Assembly (NCBI RefSeq): GCF_036245475.1
Contig: NZ_BTPM01000001.1
Location: 2,232,001-2,296,000, forward strand
Reading direction: 5' to 3'
DNA from: Vibrio sp. 10N
GTDB lineage: Bacteria > Pseudomonadota > Gammaproteobacteria > Enterobacterales > Vibrionaceae
DNA length: 64,000 bases
Positions 10,663 through 18,475 of this stretch are shown in pieces (within the stretch, counting starts at the first letter, position 1; the number at the start of each line of letters is the position of its first letter). A program made the translations under genes and the position numbers. The notes under the pieces are model-generated. The model was not told where the DNA came from. It worked only from the letters and a program-made list of their open reading frames with translations, and searched no databases.

Positions 10663-11064
10663 ATGAAGAAAATATTTTTATCTGTGACAGCGCTACTCGC
10701 TGCTGTTATTGCCCTACTCGCCTGGGTATTCATTCCCAACCATGAGCGTCTTGGTCCTCAAACCAATATTGTCACACTGAATGATGAGTTTACGGTTCAG
10801 GCCTATCGTGTGCTATCCACTGATCCTGATGCTAACAGCAAATTCGCCTACTTTATCGTTGCTGGAGATTACCCCGCCGATGAAAATGCGCCGTTCTTAG
10901 TCACTTCAGATCAATTCGCGAAAGTCTCGACAACGGGTGATCAAACCCTACACATCTCCCTACGTGGGCGCGTTCATCAGTTTCACAACGATGTGTGGGT
11001 CGACAAAGGCAATGGTCAGCTTGCCCGTTGGTTTATCAGCTTAGAATCTAAGTACACACGTTAA
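10663..11064 (+). CDS. Small hypothetical protein with N-terminal membrane anchor
   Basis: I do not recognise this 133-residue protein. It starts MKKIFLSVTALLAAVIALLA, a signal anchor or uncleaved signal peptide with no lipobox Cys, so about 110 residues should lie in the periplasm. No Cys pairs or repeats are seen. It has its own strong terminator and no operon partner, as its neighbours are ycgB upstream and convergent sohB. Codon use and base composition resemble the surroundings, so it is probably a real core gene of the genus. Confidence 0.75.
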   Translation: MKKIFLSVTALLAAVIALLAWVFIPNHERLGPQTNIVTLNDEFTVQAYRVLSTDPDANSKFAYFIVAGDYPADENAPFLVTSDQFAKVSTTGDQTLHISLRGRVHQFHNDVWVDKGNGQLARWFISLESKYTR

Positions 11065-11111
11065 TCACTGAGCTTGGTTGGACTCGAAGCCAGTCATCAG
11101 TATCAAACACA

Positions 11112-11142
11112 AAAAAAGCGACCTTTTAGGTCGCTTTTTTAA
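11112..11142 (+). terminator. Terminator between the 133-aa gene and convergent sohB
   Basis: Perfect 13-bp arms (aaaaaagcgacct / aggtcgctttttt) around ttt. The A-rich left arm would give a T-run on the other strand, so it is likely bidirectional. Confidence 0.93.
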
Positions 11143-11176
11143 TTTAGCTGCAGCTCTATCGCGCGTTAACAATCCA

Positions 11177-12238
11177 CTACACGATCGGACGTTGGCCACG
11201 ATTGATAAGCTTCATCAGCACATTGTCGGCTGCCTCACCTGCGACACCAGACAACTTGTCGGTAAGCTTTTTCTTTTGTACATAAGAAATAGCCAGTACC
11301 GTTTTGTCTTTACAGGCTTCAATAACAATATCGTCCGACGCTTTAATTTCATCGACCAAGCCCAATTCTTTGGCTTGAGTACCAAACCAGTGTTCACCTG
11401 TGGCCACTTTTTCTAGTTCCAGTTCAGGTCTGTGCTGGCGAATAAAGTCTTTAAACAGGCCGTGGGTCTCTTCTAGCTCTTGCTTGAATTTATCTCGCGC
11501 TTTATCGGTGTTTTCACCAAACATGGTCAACGTGCGCTTGTATTCACCCGCAGTGAGTTGTTCAAACTCAATGTCATTCTTTTTCAGAAGCTTATTAAAG
11601 TTAGGAAGTTGTGCAATCACACCGATAGAGCCAACAACCGCAAACGGTGCTGAAACAATCTTATCGGCGATACAGGCCATCATATAACCGCCACTGGCAG
11701 CAACTTTATCTACCGCAATGGTCAGTGGCAGATTCGCTGCTTTGATGCGATCAAGCTGAGAAGATGCCAAACCATAGGCATGAACCATGCCGCCGCCTGA
11801 CTCAAGGCGTACCAATACTTCGTCACCTTCTTTGGCAACGGCCAATATTGCACTCACTTCTTCACGTAGCGATGCAACCTCTTTGGCATCGATGCTACCA
11901 ACAAAGTCTAAAACAAACAGATGTGGTTCACGCTGGCTTTCTAGCTCACCCTCTTTAGCGGCCTTCTTCACCTCTTTTTCACGCTGTTTGTCTTTCTCTT
12001 TTTGCGCTTTCTTTTCCGCTTTATTGCGCGCTTTAAGAAACGCATCATCGTGAAGGTGATGTTCCAAATGTTCAACCGTCTGCTTACGCTGCTCGGTTAA
12101 GTTGGTGATCTCCAACTCGCCTTTTGCTGCACTTGAACGGCCGCCGACCGACTTAGCAACAATGATCAGCGCGACAATCGCGACGACCACTGTCACGATC
12201 TTGGCTAAAAATAATCCGTAGTCTAATAAAAATTCCAA
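11177..12238 (-). CDS. sohB: SohB inner-membrane protease (S49 family)
   Basis: The 353-residue member of the signal peptide peptidase A family has an N-terminal membrane segment (LAKIVTVVVAIVALIIVAKS), then a highly charged Lys/Glu-rich linker of about 60 residues. The ClpP-like serine protease domain contains the nucleophile context AASGGYMMACIADKIVSAP and the likely general base Lys in TAGEYKRTLT. E. coli SohB is similar in size and suppresses degP defects when overproduced. The active site faces the periplasm by family analogy. It is divergent from yciK, its usual partner, with 85 bases between them. Confidence 0.95.
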   Translation of the reverse strand: MEFLLDYGLFLAKIVTVVVAIVALIIVAKSVGGRSSAAKGELEITNLTEQRKQTVEHLEHHLHDDAFLKARNKAEKKAQKEKDKQREKEVKKAAKEGELESQREPHLFVLDFVGSIDAKEVASLREEVSAILAVAKEGDEVLVRLESGGGMVHAYGLASSQLDRIKAANLPLTIAVDKVAASGGYMMACIADKIVSAPFAVVGSIGVIAQLPNFNKLLKKNDIEFEQLTAGEYKRTLTMFGENTDKARDKFKQELEETHGLFKDFIRQHRPELELEKVATGEHWFGTQAKELGLVDEIKASDDIVIEACKDKTVLAISYVQKKKLTDKLSGVAGEAADNVLMKLINRGQRPIV

Positions 12239-12323
12239 TGTCTTATCCCCTGTACGACGAATTAGTGTATTGTAACTAACTTGTCACGATTACCAACAAG
12301 AATTATACCCAAGGAAGTGTCAC

Positions 12324-13067
12324 GTGGAATATTCAACCGCTCCTAACGCTTTGCAAGGCAAAGTGATTTTGGTCACCGGCGCGGGTGCCGGTATTGGTCG
12401 CCAAGCCGCATTAAGTTATGCCGAACATGGTGCCACGGTTATTTTACTAGGCCGAAACGTTAACAACCTAGAGTTGGTGTACGATGAGATCGAGAAGCGC
12501 GGCTGTCCTCAACCAGCTATCATTCCTCTTGATTTAAAAGGCGCAACCAAACAAAACTATGTCGATATGGCAGAAACGATTGAAAGCCAATTCGGTCAAC
12601 TCGATGGCGTTCTGCACAATGCTGGCGTACTTGGCACGCTAAGCCCATTCGACCAAATCGATGAAGAGACATTTGATGACGTAATGCAGATTAACGTCAA
12701 AGCGGAATTTTTGATGACGCAAGCTTTGCTGCCAATCTTAAAAAAAGCAGACGCAGCTCGCATTGTCTTTACCTCTTCAACTGTTGGCCACTCAGGCCGC
12801 GCGTTCTGGGGCACTTACGCAATCTCCAAGTTCGCTGTCGAAGGCATGATGCAAATTCTGGCTGATGAACTAAGCGATACCGCTATTCGCGTCAATGCAA
12901 TTAACCCTGGCGCGACACGTACTCGTATGCGTGAAAAAGCCTACCCAGGTGAAGATGCCAACACGCTAAAAACGCCACTGGATATCATGCCGCTTTATCT
13001 ACACCTTATGGATCCAAGCGTAACGGATGTCAACGGTCAGTGTATTGACGCGCAGCCTAAGCGCTAA
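12324..13067 (+). CDS. yciK: YciK short-chain dehydrogenase/reductase
   Basis: The 247-residue SDR starts at GTG (12324) behind AAGGAAGTG. The Rossmann glycine motif is VTGAGAGIGRQAA near residue 18. The catalytic pattern is the serine in TSSTVGHSG followed by the Tyr-x3-Lys of YAISK. NNAG is replaced by HNAG. The substrate is unknown. In enterobacteria yciK sits next to sohB, as here. A predicted cytoplasmic NAD(P)-dependent oxidoreductase. Confidence 0.93.
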   Translation: MEYSTAPNALQGKVILVTGAGAGIGRQAALSYAEHGATVILLGRNVNNLELVYDEIEKRGCPQPAIIPLDLKGATKQNYVDMAETIESQFGQLDGVLHNAGVLGTLSPFDQIDEETFDDVMQINVKAEFLMTQALLPILKKADAARIVFTSSTVGHSGRAFWGTYAISKFAVEGMMQILADELSDTAIRVNAINPGATRTRMREKAYPGEDANTLKTPLDIMPLYLHLMDPSVTDVNGQCIDAQPKR

Positions 13068-13096
13068 CGCTTAATAACCAAGACCAATAAAAACTG

Positions 13097-13159
13097 AAAA
13101 AGCGGTGTACCTCATAGTTATCTCTAGTAAGAAACATAGGGTGCACCGCTTTTTTGTCG
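13097..13159 (+). terminator. Candidate terminator after yciK, possibly shared with the convergent glpT unit
   Basis: Arms aaaaagcggtgtac and gtgcaccgcttttt (one G-U pair) enclose a 30-base loop, ending in T6. The long loop makes it unusual. The A-rich left arm could terminate leftward transcription from glpT. Confidence 0.65.
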
Positions 13160-13173
13160 TCATTAATCCTAAC

Positions 13174-13262
13174 TTAATACTGGTTTAAAAACTCTACGGC
13201 TTTGTCAGGAAAGTCTGTAAACAAAGCACAGCGGCAGAGACAATAAATGTATTGGTTTTCAT
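13174..13262 (-). pseudogene. glpQ: glpQ deletion scar (glycerophosphodiester phosphodiesterase remnant)
   Basis: Leftward of glpT, 19 bases after its stop, an AAAAGGAAAA ribosome site precedes ATG at 13262. It opens MKTNTFIVSAAV, the beginning of a signal peptide, but the frame stops after 22 codons. In another frame the same 89 bases end with ALFTDFPDKAVEFLNQY and a TAA at 13174. That closely resembles the C-terminus of GlpQ as I recall it from E. coli. GlpQ is the periplasmic enzyme usually encoded just after glpT. The start and the end of the gene are thus fused by an internal deletion of roughly 1 kb that also shifts the frame. No function can remain. Identification is by motif recognition, not alignment. 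Confidence 0.82.
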
Positions 13263-13281
13263 CAATATTTTCCTTTTGGTT

Positions 13282-14676
13282 CTATGACAGCGCCTGTTTT
13301 TCTTCCAGTTTTGTTTCTTGTTGCTGAGACGCCTTAAGCTTAGCCTCATGGTGCGCTTTTTCGCCTAATAATGCGTACGTTAAGCAGATGATGGAAACAA
13401 TGCACGAACCCACTAGCAAGATGAAACCACCATCCCACCCGAAGTGATCCACGGTATAACCAAGCACGGCATTGGCCGCTACGGCGCCGCCTAGATAACC
13501 GAATAACCCTGTCAGACCTGCTGCCGTACCTGCGGCTTTTTTAGGGGCCAGCTCTAGAGCATAAAGACCAATGAGCATTACTGGGCCGTAAATCAAGAAC
13601 CCAATCGCGACAAGTGCCATCATATCGACTGCTGGGTTTCCTGCTGGGTTAAACCAATAAACCATGACTGCAACGGTGACGAGTGCCATGAACAAGATGC
13701 CCGCTGGTGCGCGTCGGCCTTTAAATAGTTTGTCCGATATCCAACCACACAAAAGTGTTCCTGGGATACCCGCCCACTCATACAGAAAATACGCCCAAGA
13801 TGATTTATCTACCGAGAAGTCTTTGGCTTCTTTCAAGTAAACCGGAGCCCAGTCGAGCACTCCGTAGCGGATCAAATAGACAAAGGCGTTAGCAATTGCA
13901 ATCGACCATAGAAGCTTGTTAGAAAACACATATTTGAAGAAGATTTCTTTTGCCGTCATCTCCTTCTCGTGTGAGTTGTCATAGTCATCTGGGTAGTCTT
14001 GCTTGTACTCTTCAATAGGCGGCAAACCACATGACTGGGGTGTATCACGCAAGGTAAACCAAATAAAGATAGCAACGAGAGTGGCAAAGAAAGCAGGAAC
14101 ATAAAAAGCGGTGCGCCAATCATCGTTAAACGCCCATAGGCCAAGAATAAACAGCGGACCAATTAATCCACCGCCCACATTGTGTGCCACATTCCACACC
14201 GAGACGATTTCGCCCCGCTCTTTGCGTGACCACCAGTGCACCATAGTACGTCCGCAAGCAGGCCACCCCATCCCTTGAAACCAGCCGTTGAGGAACAACA
14301 GAATAAACATGGCGGTAATGCTGCCCGTCGCCCAAGGCATAAAGCCGAAGCAGAACATCACAGTCGCCGACATTAACAGGCCAGCACTCAAAAAATATCT
14401 CGGATTTGAGCGATCTGACACGCTGCCCATCAGAAACTTGGAAAGTCCGTAGGCAATCGATACGGCCGCCAGCGCCACACCAAGATCACCACGGCTATAT
14501 CCTTGGTCGATCAAGTATGGCATCGCCAAGCTAAAGTTTTTACGGACTAGGTAGTAACCGGCGTAACCAACAAATATGCCGATAAACAACTGCCATCTTA
14601 AACGTGAATAGGTGCGGTCGACTTGGTCGCCCGCTAAACGTTCGATATGTGCCTTGGGCTTAAATATTCCGAACAT
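13282..14676 (-). CDS. glpT: Glycerol-3-phosphate:phosphate antiporter GlpT
   Basis: The 464-residue major-facilitator protein has 12 membrane segments. Family signatures include the N-terminal [20 protein letters not shown], with the substrate-binding Arg of [10 protein letters not shown], and [20 protein letters not shown]. It exchanges cytoplasmic phosphate for external glycerol-3-phosphate across the inner membrane and is the usual fosfomycin entry route. The length is normal (E. coli 452), with a charged C-terminal tail of about 20 residues. It should be the first gene of a glpT-glpQ operon, but glpQ is reduced to a scar. Probable GlpR operators lie just upstream. Confidence 0.95.
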   Translation of the reverse strand: MFGIFKPKAHIERLAGDQVDRTYSRLRWQLFIGIFVGYAGYYLVRKNFSLAMPYLIDQGYSRGDLGVALAAVSIAYGLSKFLMGSVSDRSNPRYFLSAGLLMSATVMFCFGFMPWATGSITAMFILLFLNGWFQGMGWPACGRTMVHWWSRKERGEIVSVWNVAHNVGGGLIGPLFILGLWAFNDDWRTAFYVPAFFATLVAIFIWFTLRDTPQSCGLPPIEEYKQDYPDDYDNSHEKEMTAKEIFFKYVFSNKLLWSIAIANAFVYLIRYGVLDWAPVYLKEAKDFSVDKSSWAYFLYEWAGIPGTLLCGWISDKLFKGRRAPAGILFMALVTVAVMVYWFNPAGNPAVDMMALVAIGFLIYGPVMLIGLYALELAPKKAAGTAAGLTGLFGYLGGAVAANAVLGYTVDHFGWDGGFILLVGSCIVSIICLTYALLGEKAHHEAKLKASQQQETKLEEKQALS

Positions 14677-14706
14677 AGCTACCTCATTATTGAGCGATAT
14701 AACAAC

Positions 14707-14743
14707 AACGCTCGAACGAGCAAATTAATGCTCGTTCGAAATT
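14707..14743 (-). promoter_or_regulatory. Candidate GlpR operator region upstream of glpT
   Basis: Two adjacent elements, aacgctcgaacgagcaa and aatgctcgttcgaaatt, have the TCGnnCGA/TTCG-type core of GlpR sites. They form an 11-bp inverted repeat with each other (tcgaacgagca / tgctcgttcga, 6-base spacer). The position, 31-67 bases before the glpT start, suits repression relieved by glycerol-3-phosphate. Binding is inferred. Confidence 0.55.
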
Positions 14744-14901
14744 TATCGCGAGTGTATGAGAAGCGAAAAAGAATATCTGTGACCCAAGCCGCAGCAAACA
14801 AATACTCAACTAAAACCATATGAGTAACGTTAAGTATTTGGATCGCCGTTCAATTTTCACTAGTTTTGGTTACTATCCAATTCAACGGCGGCCTAAGTTC
14901 A

Positions 14902-16062
14902 TTATGAGCGAGTGAAATGATGCTGTGCGAGAAAATCGGCAGCGACAGCACAGCCATGTTCGTAGTCTTCCAATATTTGGTCTTTTTGGCTCAATAGCCC
15001 TTTTGAGGAGAGTTCGTGTTTGGGTTGAATGTGCCAAAGATTGACATCTTCCGGAGGCGACAATAGAAACTGCTCAACTTCAGCATGGTTAGCATAGTGA
15101 GAAACCAACATATCAAGATGACTGGTACTACTGCGACTAAACGGGGTGCGTTTGTTCTGAATATCGATCAACTTAGCCAGCTTTTCGTTGTCTTGGATCC
15201 ATTGCTTTAGGTTCAGTTTCTCTCCTGCCATCAACTGATATTGCTCTCGGTAAGACGCAAGGCGAGATTCGGTTAGACGCTGATAATCAGCCTTCATATT
15301 GGCGACCTTTTCCTGAAACTGCTTTTGGAACTCAGTCAACTTCTCCTTAGTGCCAGACACTTTAAGGTGGCGAATGTGCGTCTCTAGACCTGCTTCCAGT
15401 TCTTTCTTCCACTTTTCCACTGATTCGCGCACTGGTGACATGGATGTAACGGGTTGTTTTGGCTCTGGAATGGTGCTAATCACAACCATGTTATTGATGC
15501 CACGACGATAGGACTCTTCTACTGGAATCGTCGCCGATACGCCGCCATCTACCCACTTTTTACCATCAAATTCAATATCATGATAATAAAGCATTGGAAT
15601 CGCACAGGTTGCTCGCAGCACATCAAACCAATTGTCCGCAAAAATGGGATAGTAGTAATCTTTGAGCTCTTCCACATCGGTAATACAAGCAAGTGCCACA
15701 CGCTCATCACCAAGATTCTGCTTTCCTCTTTCCAGATCGAGCGGAAACTCACCACTATTGACGAAATCAAACGCCCAATCCAAGTCCATTGGCTGCTGCT
15801 TTTGCAAGAACTTGTTCATATCGAAAAAGCGCTCACGGGTGGTGTAGTTAAGAATAAAATCCAGCCCTATTCCGCGCTGTTTCGCAACAAACGAAGAGAC
15901 ATTCAATGCCCCTGCCGAGGTGCCAATATAGAGTGAGAATGGATCGAAATCGGCATCGATAAACTTATCTAGCACGCCAGAGGCAAATGCCCCTTTTTGC
16001 CCGCCACCCTGTACTATCAGCGAGTATTTTTGTTGTTGATTGAACACGCCAGCTTTCTCCAC
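14902..16062 (-). CDS. Patatin-like phospholipase (copy 1)
   Basis: The 386-residue serine hydrolase has a complete Ser-Asp dyad. The oxyanion loop GGGQKG lies at residues 19-24, GTSAG places the nucleophile at Ser49, and the Asp is in VDGGVSATIP. The C-terminal half is helical and highly charged (KEKLTEFQKQFQEKVANMKA). There is no signal peptide, so it is probably cytoplasmic or membrane-associated, acting on acyl esters. It starts at GTG with GGAG 9 bases upstream. A paralogue lies at 24392-25579 with the same layout. It resembles the YjjU type of patatin protein. Confidence 0.9.
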   Translation of the reverse strand: MEKAGVFNQQQKYSLIVQGGGQKGAFASGVLDKFIDADFDPFSLYIGTSAGALNVSSFVAKQRGIGLDFILNYTTRERFFDMNKFLQKQQPMDLDWAFDFVNSGEFPLDLERGKQNLGDERVALACITDVEELKDYYYPIFADNWFDVLRATCAIPMLYYHDIEFDGKKWVDGGVSATIPVEESYRRGINNMVVISTIPEPKQPVTSMSPVRESVEKWKKELEAGLETHIRHLKVSGTKEKLTEFQKQFQEKVANMKADYQRLTESRLASYREQYQLMAGEKLNLKQWIQDNEKLAKLIDIQNKRTPFSRSSTSHLDMLVSHYANHAEVEQFLLSPPEDVNLWHIQPKHELSSKGLLSQKDQILEDYEHGCAVAADFLAQHHFTRS

Positions 16063-16272
16063 GTCCTGTTTCTCCGCTACATTCGGCCATAAACGATAGT
16101 CATAAGTTGAGATTAAAATATTTGCTCTACTGTTTACACTGTTTTTTTGTTAGCTCTGATTCCGCAGTGTTTCAAGATTGTTTCCACTAACCTTTTGTTT
16201 CTGCTCGCTCTGTAATCAAACAGCATCATTGTGTCTTCATCAAGGCTTGCGGTGGCGATGAATTCTTATATA

Positions 16273-16288
16273 CTGTATATATATACAG
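16273..16288 (+). promoter_or_regulatory. LexA (SOS) box of the imuA operon
   Basis: The sequence ctgtatatatatacag is a perfect palindromic CTGT-N8-ACAG LexA site. It ends 10 bases before the imuA start codon and must overlap the promoter and leader. It indicates that the whole imuA-imuB-dnaE2 operon is DNA-damage inducible. Confidence 0.95.
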
Positions 16289-16298
16289 GTATTTTATT

Positions 16299-16994
16299 AT
16301 GCATGAATTAATTAGTGATTTACAAAGCAAGCAACTGATTTGGAAAGGAAATCGAATCGACTCTCCTGGCGAGTATAAAGCGACTGGTTTTCCCGAACTC
16401 GACCAACGCCTTGGTGGGGGCTTTCCTACTTCCGGCGTTATTGATATCCAATCACAGCAAGGTATTGGCGAGCTTAGATTATTGATGCCTTACGTACAAA
16501 AACACGCGGCACAACGACTGTTCGTACTGATTAATCCACCGGGCTATTTGTGTGCCGAGTATCTCTACGCTCAAGGCATCGCTCCGTCGCAAGTACTTTT
16601 GATCTATCCAGACTCTCCTCAACACGCACTTTGGGCCGCAGAGCAATGCTTAAAAAGTGGTGCATGTTGCGGTGTCTGTCTATGGCATAGTGGGATTGAG
16701 ATCCATCAAGCGAAGCGCCTTCAAGTGGCAAGTGACATAGGCCACTGCCTACAGTTTCTGTTTAAGCCTGAACTCAGCCAAGGTGATTCACAGGTCTTTT
16801 CTTTGCCTGTCTCACTCAGTCTGACTCTAGCACCTCACGATATGGGGCTGTCGGTCTCCATTACTAAACGTAAAGGCGGATTTGTACGCGATCAGTTCGT
16901 GATTAATATGCACGACCGCTGGCCAGAGCTTACTCGCACTCACCAAACTAGCCCTTCAACCGTGGTTGCGTTTCCAATGCGCCAGCAAGGATAG
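16299..16994 (+). CDS. imuA: ImuA, translesion mutagenesis protein (RecA/SulA-like)
   Basis: The 231-residue protein is first in the SOS mutagenesis cassette. It has a RecA-like fold signature: GFPELDQRLGGGFPTSGVIDI near residue 30, where a canonical Walker A would be. The usual GKT is absent, so ATP binding is doubtful, as in many ImuA proteins. It is thought to link ImuB and DnaE2 with RecA at lesions. The start lies 10 bases after the LexA box with only a weak ribosome site. The stop is 3 bases before imuB, so translation is probably coupled. Confidence 0.92.
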   Translation: MHELISDLQSKQLIWKGNRIDSPGEYKATGFPELDQRLGGGFPTSGVIDIQSQQGIGELRLLMPYVQKHAAQRLFVLINPPGYLCAEYLYAQGIAPSQVLLIYPDSPQHALWAAEQCLKSGACCGVCLWHSGIEIHQAKRLQVASDIGHCLQFLFKPELSQGDSQVFSLPVSLSLTLAPHDMGLSVSITKRKGGFVRDQFVINMHDRWPELTRTHQTSPSTVVAFPMRQQG

Positions 16995-16997
16995 TCG

Positions 16998-18443
16998 ATG
17001 TTGTTGTGGTTATATCTACATTTTCCGACCTTACAGCTCGACACCTTATTTGCGTCTGTTAAGCAGGCGCAACCTAACGCGGCGGATAAACAACAAGAAT
17101 CGCTCGCCGTCGCTATTGTCGATGGTCGCCGGCATACCGTTGTGCAAGTCAATACACGCGCACTAGAGCAAGGCGTGACATTAGGCATGGGGCTTGGCAG
17201 CGCCGCTGCGCTTTGCCAAGATCTACAAGTGCACCCTTATGACAGTGATGTTGAAACTCGCCGCCTGCAAGACATTGCGCAGTGGCTCTATATGATCACC
17301 TCGGATATCTGTCTGTGCCCTCCCAATGGCCTACTGCTTAAAGTCACCAATATGCTGTCACTTTACGACGGCATCGAAAACTATTGGCACGCTTTACAGA
17401 CGCACCTCGCGCATTTAGAGGTACAAACGCACTACTCAACCGGCGTATCGCCTTATGCGGCGATGCTCATGGCAAAACAAGGGCGTAACTGGATAGAATC
17501 CAACCGAGACAAACTTAATAAGGCGCTCGCACGCTATCCACTAACCTGCTCTGAGCTACCAACCAAGCAAGTCGAAAAATTGCAGCGCGTGGGGATCCAA
17601 ACCATCCAAGATTTACTCGGGCTGCCACTTCCTGACATTGCCAAACGCTTTGATATCGACTTAGTCAATTATACCGGCCGGCTTACTGGGCAATTTAAAC
17701 ACCCGGTTGATTTCTATCATCCACCAGAACATTTTCGCCAGTACTTAGAGCTGCTGTTTGATATCGAGAACATCGATTGGTTGCAGAAGCCCTTAACGCG
17801 CTTGTTCCGACAACTGGAAGTGTTTCTTAAGCTGAGGGACAAAGTCGCGTTTGAACTGTCACTGACGCTACATCAACGTGATCACAGTGATAAATCAGTG
17901 AGCTTTCACTCGGCGCAAGGGGATTATCTGGCTGAAAAATGGCAAGCCTTATCCGCCCTCACCTTAGAGAGCATTCAACTAGACGGCGCGGTGAGTGGTT
18001 TGACTCTGAGCATAGTACGTGCCGATGAAGTGCAAGTGCATGAACACGATCTGTTTAGTGGGGTGAAAGGTCGTCAAACGGCGCTAGAGCTTATCTCCAC
18101 GCTGCAAGCAAAGCTTGGGCAACAAAGTGTTACCTCATTAACACTCACCGACGATCCAAGACCGGAATACGCAACCCAACCGAGCGCCCCAGCCGCGACA
18201 GAATCACCCAAGGTAAATGCTCACTTACCGATTAAGCTGCGTCCAAGCCTGCTGTTTAGCGCGCCAATGCCACTGGAGCAAAAAGTCAGTGTAGTCGTTG
18301 GTCCCGAGCGTATTGTCAGCGGCTGGTGGGATGGTAACCCAGTAAAGCGTGATTACTATGTGGCACGCAGCGATCAAGGCCAATGGCTTTGGGTGTTTCG
18401 CACCGAAGACAAGCAGTGGTTTATCCACGGGCAATTTAGTTAA
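16998..18443 (+). CDS. imuB: ImuB, inactive Y-family polymerase homologue
   Basis: The 481-residue protein has Y-family DNA polymerase organisation. The palm opens with LWLYLHFPTLQLDTLFASV, where active polymerases have an Asp-x-Asp metal site; those acidic residues are missing. A helix-hairpin-helix region (VGIQTIQDLLGLPLPDIAKRF) lies near residue 200 and a little-finger-like domain follows. ImuB acts as an adaptor that binds the beta clamp, ImuA and DnaE2 rather than as a polymerase. It lies 3 bases after imuA and 32 bases before dnaE2, in the same LexA-controlled transcript. Confidence 0.93.
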   Translation: MLLWLYLHFPTLQLDTLFASVKQAQPNAADKQQESLAVAIVDGRRHTVVQVNTRALEQGVTLGMGLGSAAALCQDLQVHPYDSDVETRRLQDIAQWLYMITSDICLCPPNGLLLKVTNMLSLYDGIENYWHALQTHLAHLEVQTHYSTGVSPYAAMLMAKQGRNWIESNRDKLNKALARYPLTCSELPTKQVEKLQRVGIQTIQDLLGLPLPDIAKRFDIDLVNYTGRLTGQFKHPVDFYHPPEHFRQYLELLFDIENIDWLQKPLTRLFRQLEVFLKLRDKVAFELSLTLHQRDHSDKSVSFHSAQGDYLAEKWQALSALTLESIQLDGAVSGLTLSIVRADEVQVHEHDLFSGVKGRQTALELISTLQAKLGQQSVTSLTLTDDPRPEYATQPSAPAATESPKVNAHLPIKLRPSLLFSAPMPLEQKVSVVVGPERIVSGWWDGNPVKRDYYVARSDQGQWLWVFRTEDKQWFIHGQFS

Positions 18444-18475
18444 CCTTTAATTCGTCAATCAGTAGACCGTTAACC

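Noticed and set aside
15454..15936. 160-codon rightward frame inside patatin copy 1
   Set aside because: It lies antisense within a gene with clear catalytic motifs, has no ribosome site and no recognisable protein features.
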